A stretch of DNA of 6,999 nucleotides from Flavisolibacter sp. (GCA_017745135.1 JAGIAB010000090.1:2377-9375), one strand, 5' to 3'; shown: positions 1 to 5,986, numbered from the stretch's first letter. Notes: generated by a model from the sequence alone, not told the origin. Numbers and translations: made by a program.

Positions 1-85
1 AAAATTACATTAAGTGCTTCTTAAGATTTTTTTATAAAAGTTATGGAAATGAAAACTTCATTCATCTCAATAGCAAAGTTGATCA

Positions 86-97
86 GTTACCGGTAAC
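86..97. promoter_or_regulatory. 12-bp perfect palindrome upstream of tonB
   Basis: GTTACCGGTAAC is identical to its own reverse complement. It ends 48 bases before the tonB start codon, in a stretch with no convincing gene. A palindrome of this size in a leader could be an operator for a dimeric regulator, but no TAnnTTTG promoter element is visible next to it and no second copy was noticed in the window. The symmetry is seen directly; the regulatory role is a guess. Confidence 0.25.
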
Positions 98-145
98 CGC
101 AACATCCTATCCTGGTTCATTATTATACACATTAAACCTACAATT

Positions 146-946
146 ATGACCAGCAATGAGATCCTTAAAGCGGATGTACTGGACATCCTTTTTGACAACC
201 GGAACAAACAGTACGGTGCTTATGTACTGAGAAAAAACTACAATAGCAGGTTGGGAATGGCATTGGGAATTTCTTTGAGCAGTGTTTTACTGTTTCTCTT
301 TCTTGCCCGAATGGATCGTTCTTCCAGTCCAGTTATATACGATGATAAAAAGGAAGTAGTAGTTATAAACAAAATAATTCCTCCAAGCATTAAAAAGCCA
401 GATCCAATTATTCCTAAGCAAACAACACCTCCTCCTGTAGTGAAGGAAAGAAATTTTGTTAACCTGGTAATTAAGGAGGATGACCTTGTGAAAAACCCAA
501 TGACAACCCAGGATGATTTAATGAACAGTATTATCTCCAACCGCAATATTGATGGCCCAGCCGCCAATAATATTCCGATTATAAATGACGCGGTAGTTGA
601 AAAAACACCTGTAAAAGAAGAAGTGAAGCCAATAGAGATGGCACCCTCAAGAGAACCCGAATTCCCCGGAGGGCAGGACGCATGGATGAATTTCTTACGT
701 AAAAATTTAAATGCACCGGCCGGATTGGAGCCTGGCGAAAAGAAAACAGTTTCCATCCGGTTCTTTGTTTCCGTTGATGGTGTTATAGCCGATTTTGAAG
801 TGGTGCAATCAGCCGGAAAAGTTTTCGATAATGAAGTGATCCGTGTATTAAAGAAAATGCTAAAGTGGAAGCCTGCTATTCAAAACGGACAGCCAATAGC
901 CAGGGCTTTTACACAACCAGTGACCTTTATAGGGATGGAAGAGTAA
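146..946 (+). CDS. tonB: TonB-family energy transducer
   Basis: This is an inner-membrane protein that passes proton-motive force, harvested by ExbB/ExbD, to outer-membrane TonB-dependent receptors. The 266 residues show the family order. A cytoplasmic N-terminus carries the Bacteroidota-type RNKQYGAYVLRKNY stretch (about 18-32), and one membrane helix follows at about 36-54. A Pro/Lys-rich periplasmic linker (about 79-100, with PPP at 95-97) and a longer acidic spacer lead to a C-terminal TonB domain (about 172-262). That domain begins PEFPGGQDAW and contains the VSVDG strand-turn, the DNEVIRVLKKM helix and WKPA..NGQP. The start at 146 is chosen because the conserved N-terminal stretch follows directly. 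Upstream exbB/exbD are expected but lie outside the window. A small membrane-protein gene follows 32 bases later on the same strand, so co-transcription is likely. The family is clear; which receptor it serves is unknown. Confidence 0.92.
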   Translation: MTSNEILKADVLDILFDNRNKQYGAYVLRKNYNSRLGMALGISLSSVLLFLFLARMDRSSSPVIYDDKKEVVVINKIIPPSIKKPDPIIPKQTTPPPVVKERNFVNLVIKEDDLVKNPMTTQDDLMNSIISNRNIDGPAANNIPIINDAVVEKTPVKEEVKPIEMAPSREPEFPGGQDAWMNFLRKNLNAPAGLEPGEKKTVSIRFFVSVDGVIADFEVVQSAGKVFDNEVIRVLKKMLKWKPAIQNGQPIARAFTQPVTFIGMEE

Positions 947-978
947 ATTGTTTTAAATTGCTCCTTTCAAAAAAATGT

Positions 979-1200
979 ATGCTCGAAGATTTTGAAGAAC
1001 AGCAGAGAAAAAGAACGGCACGAATAAGATCATTTATGGATTTTATCATGGGTGGTCTTTTGGTTGTGGCAGGAACTTTATTACTTATTTACAAGGTTGG
1101 AAATTTAGATGACATCAACCGCAAAGGACTTGGGGTTTTATTTGTCTTGTACGGAGCCTGGAGAATATACAGAGGTTATAAAAAGAATTATTTTAAATGA
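979..1200 (+). CDS. small two-helix membrane protein, unknown function
   Basis: I do not recognise a named family. The 73-residue product has a charged N-terminus rich in Glu, Arg and Lys (residues 1-18). A hydrophobic segment follows at about 19-38, then a short polar loop (GNLDDINRKG), a second and shorter hydrophobic segment at about 50-63, and a basic, aromatic tail (WRIYRGYKKNYFK). This fits a helical hairpin with both ends in the cytoplasm. The frame stays open upstream to an ATG at 865 inside tonB. I prefer the ATG at 979 because it lies after the tonB stop and gives a plausible membrane protein without an 82-base overlap. Its stop overlaps the next start (ATGA, 1197-1200), which suggests translational coupling to the lipoprotein gene. 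Its placement between tonB and that lipoprotein suggests an accessory role in the same envelope machine, which is inference. Confidence 0.75.
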   Translation: MLEDFEEQQRKRTARIRSFMDFIMGGLLVVAGTLLLIYKVGNLDDINRKGLGVLFVLYGAWRIYRGYKKNYFK

Positions 1201-2126
1201 GAGACAGGATCGTTTGGTTAGTGCTGGCAGGTATGGCTTTTCTGGCTGGATGCAAGAGTGATGAGCAAAAAAGAGCAGAGCTGCCCGATATGTTCAACAG
1301 GGGCACCATCCATATCAGTTGCGATGAAAGCTTTAAGCCCGTTATTGACGAACAAGTGAAAGTGTATGAGTCTTTATATCCTGCTACTAAAATTATCGTT
1401 CATTATAAGCCGGAAGCAGAATGTTTGAAAGATTTTAGAGTGGATTCAATAAAGATGGTGATTGCTACAAGGGGTTACACAAAAGCAGAAGAGAAATATA
1501 TGATCGACTCGGGGCATGTGATGCCGGATAAGCTTGTGGTAGCCAGGGATCTGGTAGCCGTTATTGTGAACCCGGCAGCAAAAGATAGTTTTTTTAGCAT
1601 GCAGGAAATACGAGACCTGCTGGCCGGAAAGTCTAAAGAAAATTTAATTCCTGTGTTTGATGGCACACGGGCTACCAGTACGGTGCGGTTTATGATAGAT
1701 TCTGTGTTGAAGGGGGGGAGCCTGGGCAAAAATGTTCAGGCGGCGCAAAGCAGCGTGGACGTTATCGATTATGTCTCCAAAACGCCAAACGCTATCGGAT
1801 TTGTGGGTTATAGCTGGATAGGTAATGAAGACGATACTTCACAACTTTCTTACATGAAAAAGGTGAAAACAGCTTTTGTGGAAAGCACGGACAGCGCAGG
1901 TTTTTACATTAAGCCTTCGCAATATTTTATTTACACCAAAAGTTATCCAATGGTACGGGATGTAGTATATACATTAAAAGAAGGCCACCGGGGACTGGCG
2001 CATGGTTTTGCGCATTTTTTGTATACCATGCAGGGACAACTAATTTTCAGGAGAGCTTACGTAATGCCGGTAATTTTACCTAACTATGTAAGAGACGCAG
2101 AATTGGACAGTACAATTAACAAGTAA
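1197..2126 (+). CDS. PstS-like substrate-binding lipoprotein
   Basis: This is a periplasmic-binding-protein fold of the phosphate-binding (PstS-like) type, 309 residues, anchored as a lipoprotein. The N-terminus has a short basic start, a hydrophobic core and the lipobox LAGC at 16-19, so Cys19 is the predicted lipidated residue, with Lys at +2. PBP-like stretches follow: GTIHISCDESFKPVIDEQV (36-54), ARDLVAVIVNP (116-126), an FSMQEIRDLLAG helix (133-144), FDGTRATSTVRFM (154-166) and AIGFVGYSWI (199-208). The last two match the positions of the PstS ligand loop and the late glycine-rich strand. The usual GSGT-type loop is not present in that form, so phosphate as ligand is unproven. No pst permease or ATPase gene is adjacent; the gene sits between tonB-linked genes and a TPR gene. 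It starts inside the previous stop (4-base overlap). A sensing or delivery role for TonB-linked uptake is inference. Confidence 0.82.
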   Translation: MRDRIVWLVLAGMAFLAGCKSDEQKRAELPDMFNRGTIHISCDESFKPVIDEQVKVYESLYPATKIIVHYKPEAECLKDFRVDSIKMVIATRGYTKAEEKYMIDSGHVMPDKLVVARDLVAVIVNPAAKDSFFSMQEIRDLLAGKSKENLIPVFDGTRATSTVRFMIDSVLKGGSLGKNVQAAQSSVDVIDYVSKTPNAIGFVGYSWIGNEDDTSQLSYMKKVKTAFVESTDSAGFYIKPSQYFIYTKSYPMVRDVVYTLKEGHRGLAHGFAHFLYTMQGQLIFRRAYVMPVILPNYVRDAELDSTINK

Positions 2127-2175
2127 TAAGTAAACTAAAAGAATAATTTTAACCTCTTAAAAAGAAAAAAGAACG

Positions 2176-3903
2176 ATGAAGAAAACAGCAATCCTATTTT
2201 TTTCTGCATTGGTGTCCCTGGGCGCCCTGGCACAGAATCTTCAGCAGGGAATAAATGATCTGTATGCGGAAAGGTATCAAAGTGCGAAAACGACCTTTGA
2301 AAAGCTACTGTCATCCAATCCAAACAATATAGAGGCCAATTATTGGCTGGGCCAGACCTACCTCAATAACAACGATGTTAACGGTGCAAAAGCTATATAT
2401 GAAAAGGCATTAGCTGCGAGCAATAATGCTCCTTTGATTCTTGTAGGGATGGGCCAGGTGGAGTTGACGCAGGGAAAAGCAGCAGAAGCCCGTCAGCGTT
2501 TTGAAACGGCTATTAATGCAAGTAAAGGGAAAAAAGGAAACGATCCCAATATTTTAAATGCTATAGGGCACTCAATTGTTGAGTCGTACTCTGAACAAAA
2601 CAAAACTGACCTGGATTACGCCATTTCGAAATTGAACGAAGCCGCTCAACTGGCTCCAAACAACCCGGACATTTTTCTGAATCTTGGAAACGCTTACCGC
2701 AAAAAACGTGATGGTGGTGCAGCTATCCAGGCTTATAATAAAGCAGGGAATTTCGCACCTGCATTGTACCAGGCCGGAAGAATTTACGAAACTCAAAAAT
2801 CATGGAGGCAGCCCAATGATTGGGATGTTGTAATCGACCTTTATAACCGGGCTGTAGCCGCTGACCCAAGGTTTGCTCCTGCTTACGAAAGGTTGTATAA
2901 TTATTATCTAAGAGGCAAAAGAGATTTTACTACTGCAGAAGGTTTGGCAAATAAATATGTGAGCAGTTCCGACCCGAGTCCAGAAAATATTTATATCCAG
3001 GCGCAAACTGCTTTTGTCCAGGATAAATTCTCTGAAGCTATTAATTTAGGTAAGAGTATTATTAGTCAAACGAATAATAATCCAAGACCAAGAGTGTACC
3101 GTCTGCTTACTTATAGTTATATGGGCAGTAAGGATACAGCTACTGCTTGTACCTATGCCAATCAATTTTTTGAGAAAGAAAAAAATGAGGACCAGATTGA
3201 TGCTATGGATTATTTAATGCATGCTCAAGCTTGTGGAAAGGGCAATCCTGATGTAATCTTAGCAGATATTAACAAAGCAAAAGAAAAGAATCCAGAGCAG
3301 GCAGCTAGGGTTTTAAGGGAAGCATTGGATGATGCGAGAAAGGCTGGAAATAGAGAATTGGAAGGTGAATTAAGTTTGATTCTTTTTAAGCTACAAGGAG
3401 CGAATGCCAATCCGCAAAATTTAGTCTCTATTGGAACTGCTTTTTATTATGCCAGTAATTTCAATAAAGCAGATAGCTTATTCCAAGCTTATACTAAATC
3501 TTTTCCGGACAGTATATATGGACATGTGTGGAGTGGAAGAGCTCGAGTCCAAATAGATACTGCTCTAACGCAAGGCATAGCTATTCCTGAGTATGAACAA
3601 GTATTGAAAATAGCAGAAACGGATAAAAATCGCGAGTTATACAAGACTAGCGGTATAGAAGCTGCCAAATATTTGGCGGCATATACTAACAATGTAAAAG
3701 AAGATAGGGCTGCCGCTATTATTTATGTAGATAGAGGATTGGCATTTAATCCAGATGATGCTATTTTGAATAGCCTTAAAACGCAATTAACTAAAACCGG
3801 TACTAAAGCACCAGCAACGCAAAAAACAAACTCGTCAAACAATGCGGCAAAAACCGAAACCAAAACAAAAACACCTGACACAAAGACAAAGACCAAACAG
3901 TAA
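2176..3903 (+). CDS. secreted tetratricopeptide-repeat protein
   Basis: This is a 575-residue helical-repeat protein, probably periplasmic. A Sec signal peptide is clear: MKK, a hydrophobic core, and an ALA cleavage site after residue 19. TPR-like helix pairs follow. The best are at about 21-54 (GINDLYAERYQSAKTTFEKLL), 55-88 (ANYWLGQTYLNNNDVNGAKA), 89-115, 146-190 (AISKLNEAAQLAPNNPDIF, then LGNAYRKKRDGGAAIQAY) and 218-260. Weaker repeats continue to about 535, and NPD/DP turns between helices are typical. The last 35 residues or so (541-575) are a Lys/Thr/Asn-rich, low-complexity, probably unstructured tail. No enzymatic motif is visible, so a scaffold or protein-binding role is the reasonable reading. 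It lies 49 bases after the lipoprotein gene, behind an A/G-rich start region, and is the last gene before a strong terminator. By hand count, base composition drops from about 48% GC in 2461-2880 to about 36% in sampled lines of 3061-3540. Confidence 0.88.
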   Translation: MKKTAILFFSALVSLGALAQNLQQGINDLYAERYQSAKTTFEKLLSSNPNNIEANYWLGQTYLNNNDVNGAKAIYEKALAASNNAPLILVGMGQVELTQGKAAEARQRFETAINASKGKKGNDPNILNAIGHSIVESYSEQNKTDLDYAISKLNEAAQLAPNNPDIFLNLGNAYRKKRDGGAAIQAYNKAGNFAPALYQAGRIYETQKSWRQPNDWDVVIDLYNRAVAADPRFAPAYERLYNYYLRGKRDFTTAEGLANKYVSSSDPSPENIYIQAQTAFVQDKFSEAINLGKSIISQTNNNPRPRVYRLLTYSYMGSKDTATACTYANQFFEKEKNEDQIDAMDYLMHAQACGKGNPDVILADINKAKEKNPEQAARVLREALDDARKAGNRELEGELSLILFKLQGANANPQNLVSIGTAFYYASNFNKADSLFQAYTKSFPDSIYGHVWSGRARVQIDTALTQGIAIPEYEQVLKIAETDKNRELYKTSGIEAAKYLAAYTNNVKEDRAAAIIYVDRGLAFNPDDAILNSLKTQLTKTGTKAPATQKTNSSNNAAKTETKTKTPDTKTKTKQ

Positions 3904-3921
3904 TAAATAAAACACTTAGAA

Positions 3922-3949
3922 AAAAAGGCCTTCCCCGGAAGGCCTTTTT
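3922..3949 (+). terminator. intrinsic terminator ending the tonB-TPR operon
   Basis: An uninterrupted inverted repeat begins 18 bases after the TPR stop: AAAAAGGCCTTC pairs with GAAGGCCTTTTT around a CCCG loop. The GGCC core plus the T5 run is a textbook Rho-independent terminator. Because the left arm begins with an A-run, the same hairpin would also work on the opposite strand. It lies 78 bases before nuoA and so separates the two transcription units. Confidence 0.92.
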
Positions 3950-4000
3950 GCATGAAGATATTCATGTTAAATATTAACGCTGCAATTCGTTACTCTGGCT

Positions 4001-4008
4001 TATTTTTG
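4001..4008 (+). promoter_or_regulatory. probable nuoA promoter, -7 element
   Basis: TATTTTTG fits the Bacteroidota -7 consensus TAnnTTTG exactly. It lies between the upstream terminator and the nuoA start, ending 19 bases before the ATG. Initiation a few bases downstream would give a very short leader of roughly 12-15 bases. The -33 region has no good TTG or TTTG at the expected spacing, so the call rests on the -7 match and its position. Confidence 0.55.
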
Positions 4009-4027
4009 CCTGCCCATTTGAAAAACT

Positions 4028-4438
4028 ATGTTTTATTTTCTTCAAACCGATTTCGCAAAAAAGGTTACTGATGTTAACAGTGCGGGAAGCTATTTCCCCG
4101 TGGGTCTTCAAATCCTGTTTGCGGTTGGGCTGATTGTTTTGCTGATCGTGGTTACTCACCTTCTGGGACCTAAAAGAAAAACAACAGATAAGCTTCAAAA
4201 TTTTGCCAGTGGTATTGAAAGCCACGGCGATGCCCGCCAACCAATGGCCATCAAATATTTTTTGGTAGCCATCCTGTTTGTTTTGTTTGATGTGGAAGTG
4301 ATTTTCTTTTACCCTTATGCTGTTAATTTCAAGGCCTTGGGTTGGAGCGGTTTTTGGGCGGTGTTGTTATTTGTGTCTTTCTTTTTATGTGGATTTATCT
4401 ACATCATTAAAAAAGGAGCATTGAAATGGGAAGATTAA
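4028..4438 (+). CDS. nuoA: NADH-quinone oxidoreductase subunit A
   Basis: NuoA is a small membrane-arm subunit of complex I (ND3 homologue). It lies at the junction with the peripheral arm near the quinone chamber. The 136 residues give three membrane helices at about 23-46, 74-97 and 107-127. The loop between helices 1 and 2 holds GPKRKT (47-52) and SGIESHGDAR (61-70), the flexible loop of this family. Helix 2 carries FDVE (87-90), whose Asp88 and Glu90 match the conserved acidic residues of NuoA. Length is close to the usual 120-150. It is the first nuo gene here, after a terminator and a candidate promoter, followed by nuoB, nuoC and nuoD in the standard order. The ATG at 4028 leaves a short N-terminal extension before helix 1, normal for the family. 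Confidence 0.96.
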   Translation: MFYFLQTDFAKKVTDVNSAGSYFPVGLQILFAVGLIVLLIVVTHLLGPKRKTTDKLQNFASGIESHGDARQPMAIKYFLVAILFVLFDVEVIFFYPYAVNFKALGWSGFWAVLLFVSFFLCGFIYIIKKGALKWED

Positions 4439-4503
4439 TGTGTGATATCATCAAAGCGAACTGCAGATTTGAGAGTATTAAACACATTTTAAATTAAAAG
4501 TTT

Positions 4504-5088
4504 ATGGCTCGTCCTGTATCATATAATATAAACGAAAAGCCTCTTGAAAGCGACATCAGCGTTGCTGAAATGCCCGACGGTTATCAGGGGGAAGGCTTTT
4601 TTGCAATGAAACTGAGCGATGTGGTTGGATTGGCAAGAAAGAACTCAATTTGGCCCTTGCCTTTTGCAACTTCGTGTTGTGGCATTGAATTCATGGCCAC
4701 AATGGCCTCACACTACGATTTGGCCCGTTTTGGTTCGGAGCGTTTGGCTTTCTCACCCCGCCAGTGTGATTTATTGATGGTGATGGGTACTATTGCCAAG
4801 AAAATGGCCCCGGTTGTACGGCAGGTTTATTTGCAAATGGCTGAGCCCCGTTGGGTAATGGCTGTTGGCGCCTGTGCCTGCAGCGGTGGTATTTTCGATA
4901 GCTACAGTGTGTTGCAGGGAATTGACCAGGTAGTTCCTGTAGATGTATATGTGCCCGGGTGTCCTCCGCGTCCTGAAGCAATTATTGACGGCATTATCCG
5001 GGTGCAGGATTTAGTGGGTAAAGAAAGTGTGCGCAGGAGAAACAGCGATCATTATAAAAAATTATTGAACAGCTACGGCATACAATAA
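4504..5088 (+). CDS. nuoB: NADH-quinone oxidoreductase subunit B (N2 cluster)
   Basis: NuoB (PSST homologue) holds [4Fe-4S] cluster N2, the last electron carrier before quinone. The four ligands are intact: Cys58-Cys59 in SCCGIEF, Cys124 in GACACSGG and Cys153 in PGCPPRPE. The spacings of 65 and 29 residues are those of E. coli NuoB. The FGSERLAFSPRQCDLL segment (76-91) and the VPVDVYVPGCPPRPEA stretch (144-159) are also typical. Length is 194 residues, with a short Bacteroidota-like N-terminal extension before the MKLSDVVGLAR helix. The residue two after the third ligand is Cys126, where Asn, Ser or another small residue is common. The 65-base spacer from nuoA has a CAGATTTG (4464-4471), one base off the TAnnTTTG consensus, so a secondary promoter is possible but weak. 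Followed by nuoC after an unusual repeat-filled spacer. Confidence 0.97.
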   Translation: MARPVSYNINEKPLESDISVAEMPDGYQGEGFFAMKLSDVVGLARKNSIWPLPFATSCCGIEFMATMASHYDLARFGSERLAFSPRQCDLLMVMGTIAKKMAPVVRQVYLQMAEPRWVMAVGACACSGGIFDSYSVLQGIDQVVPVDVYVPGCPPRPEAIIDGIIRVQDLVGKESVRRRNSDHYKKLLNSYGIQ

Positions 5089-5090
5089 AT

Positions 5091-5153
5091 AGCTGCAAGC
5101 CTCAAGCTATAAGCCACAAGCTTGTAGCTAAAAGCTTGAAGCCTGAAGCTTAA
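5091..5153. repeat. nine-unit heptad array forming a long imperfect hairpin
   Basis: The spacer between nuoB and nuoC is nearly all one structure. Nine consecutive 7-base units fit AGCYNNA; only the fifth departs, ending in T. Because AGCT is self-complementary, the array is also an inverted repeat centred between 5120 and 5121. Pairing 5091-5120 against 5121-5150 gives 24 complementary positions of 30, including ACAAG/CTTGT at the centre and a 7-bp run (5102-5108 with 5133-5139). There is no T-run after it, so it is not a simple intrinsic terminator. It ends 3 bases before the nuoC ATG. Possible roles are mRNA processing or stability control between the two subunits, or a selfish intergenic repeat. 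The repeat and pairing are seen directly; the roles are inference. Confidence 0.85.
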
Positions 5154-5156
5154 ATT

Positions 5157-5756
5157 ATGGCTTTGACGAACGAAACGATAAAACAAAGGCTCGTAGAAAA
5201 ATTTGGTGACCAGGTATCTGATTTCGGGGAACCTTATGGAATGCTCACCTTTGAAGCGCCAAAAGAACTCAATCTGAAGGTGCTGAATTTTTTGTACGAC
5301 GATGCAGAATTAAAGTTCCGTTTTCTTACTGATGTTACGGTCGTTCATTATCCGGCTTATAAAGGAAGAGAACTGGCAGTGGTTTACCACCTGCATAACC
5401 TGATCGACAATGTTCGCATCCGCTTTAAGGTTTTTACAGATATCAATCAGCCCGATGTCTATACAGTCTCCGGTTTATTTTCTTCGGCCAACTGGCAGGA
5501 GAGAGAAGCCTATGATTTTTTTGGTGTGAACTTCGTGGGTCACCCTAATCTGAAGCGTATTATGAACGTGGATGAAATGGATTATTTCCCCATGAGAAAG
5601 GAGTATCCGCTGGAAGATCAGACCCGCATTGATAAGGATGATGAAATGTTCGGAAGAGGTGGAAGCCTTGATTTTGGGAATATGTCAGCACCGGATCATC
5701 ATCATACTATTGCTGAAGAGGACAAGGATCCAGGTAAGGAGATGTTGAATGGTTAG
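5157..5756 (+). CDS. nuoC: NADH-quinone oxidoreductase subunit C
   Basis: NuoC (30-kDa subunit homologue) is a peripheral-arm, Q-module subunit that packs against NuoD and NuoB and carries no redox centre. The 199 residues hold the family domain at about 30-155. The signature EREAYDFFGVNFVGHPNLKR runs at 115-134, followed by PMRKEYPL (145-152). Upstream strands such as FLTDVTVVHYPA (56-67) and VYHLHNL (76-82) also match the fold. It is a stand-alone NuoC, not a NuoCD fusion: it ends with its own stop and nuoD begins 231 bases later. The last 25 residues are an acidic, His-containing tail (HHH at 181-183) that is probably disordered. The ATG at 5157 follows directly after the heptad array with no recognisable Shine-Dalgarno, so initiation may depend on how that hairpin is folded. 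Confidence 0.95.
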   Translation: MALTNETIKQRLVEKFGDQVSDFGEPYGMLTFEAPKELNLKVLNFLYDDAELKFRFLTDVTVVHYPAYKGRELAVVYHLHNLIDNVRIRFKVFTDINQPDVYTVSGLFSSANWQEREAYDFFGVNFVGHPNLKRIMNVDEMDYFPMRKEYPLEDQTRIDKDDEMFGRGGSLDFGNMSAPDHHHTIAEEDKDPGKEMLNG

Positions 5757-5765
5757 GGAAAAATG

Positions 5766-5797
5766 TTCAATGAGCAATTTTTAATGCTCAAGTTGAA
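5766..5797. repeat. inverted repeat after nuoC
   Basis: TGAGCA (5771-5776) and TGCTCA (5785-5790) are perfect complements around an 8-base A/T loop. A second helix, TTCAA (5766-5770) with TTGAA (5793-5797), extends the stem across a 2-base AG bulge. It lies 9 bases after the nuoC stop. There is no T-run on the 3' side, so it is more likely an mRNA-stabilising or repeat-derived hairpin than a terminator. Confidence 0.55.
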
Positions 5798-5882
5798 GAA
5801 TGACCGATGACAGTAGTGAACGTCGAATGTGATGATAAAAGTTACCGAACGATGAACGAAGTGCGACGCAACAGAAGATTTA

Positions 5883-5925
5883 TAGTAGCAATTCAGATTG
5901 GGTAAAAAATCTTTCGCTGCTACTA
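5883..5925. repeat. nested two-stem inverted repeat
   Basis: An outer stem of eight perfect pairs, TAGTAGCA (5883-5890) with TGCTACTA (5918-5925), encloses an inner stem AGATT (5895-5899) with AATCT (5908-5912). A 4/5-base internal loop separates the stems and the apical loop has 8 bases. Two co-axial matches make chance less likely than for a single stem. No T-run follows, so it is not a standard terminator. It may be the end of a small repeat element or a structured RNA hairpin within the nuo transcript. Confidence 0.65.
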
Positions 5926-5967
5926 GAACGATTGGAATAAACTAACAATAAAAGAATCTAATAAATT

Positions 5968-5986
5968 CCCCTTTAGGGGATAGGGG
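5968..5986 (+). promoter_or_regulatory. C4/G4 hairpin next to the nuoD start
   Basis: CCCC (5968-5971) can pair with GGGG at 5976-5979 through a TTTA loop, or with a second GGGG at 5983-5986, one base before the nuoD ATG. The two foldings are mutually exclusive. The second would place the bases just upstream of the start codon in a stem. CCCCTTTAGGGG-like words are, from my knowledge, frequent in Bacteroidota intergenic DNA, so this may be a common repeat rather than a dedicated switch. Confidence 0.4.

Noticed and set aside
10..33. TTAAG/CTTAA hairpin followed by a T-run near the left edge
   Set aside because: Only five mostly A-T pairs precede the T-run, too weak to call a terminator, and it would separate tonB from any upstream exbBD genes.
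3..149. Open + strand frame from the left edge to a TGA overlapping the tonB start
   Set aside because: The 48 translated residues do not resemble the end of ExbD or any family I recognise, and an AT-rich frame of this length can be open by chance. Another frame ends at 24 after seven residues and could be the tail of the previous gene, but seven residues are not enough to call.
238..756. 172-codon open frame on the - strand inside tonB
   Set aside because: It lies wholly antisense to a well-supported TonB gene, and its hydrophobic, Ser-rich composition is what the complement of such a gene gives.
865..978. Upstream in-frame extension of the small membrane-protein gene
   Set aside because: It would overlap tonB by 82 bases in another frame and adds a polar stretch with no family features; the ATG at 979 is a simpler start.
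2143..2150. TAATTTTA as a possible promoter before the TPR gene
   Set aside because: It misses the final G of TAnnTTTG and has no clear -33 partner; in A/T-rich spacer this match is expected by chance.
5763..5810. 15-codon open frame after nuoC
   Set aside because: It is too short, overlaps the inverted repeat and has no sign of selection as a leader peptide.
5883..5925. Nested hairpin as a terminator between nuoC and nuoD
   Set aside because: No T-run follows on either strand, and termination here would cut nuoD off from the operon with no replacement promoter visible.
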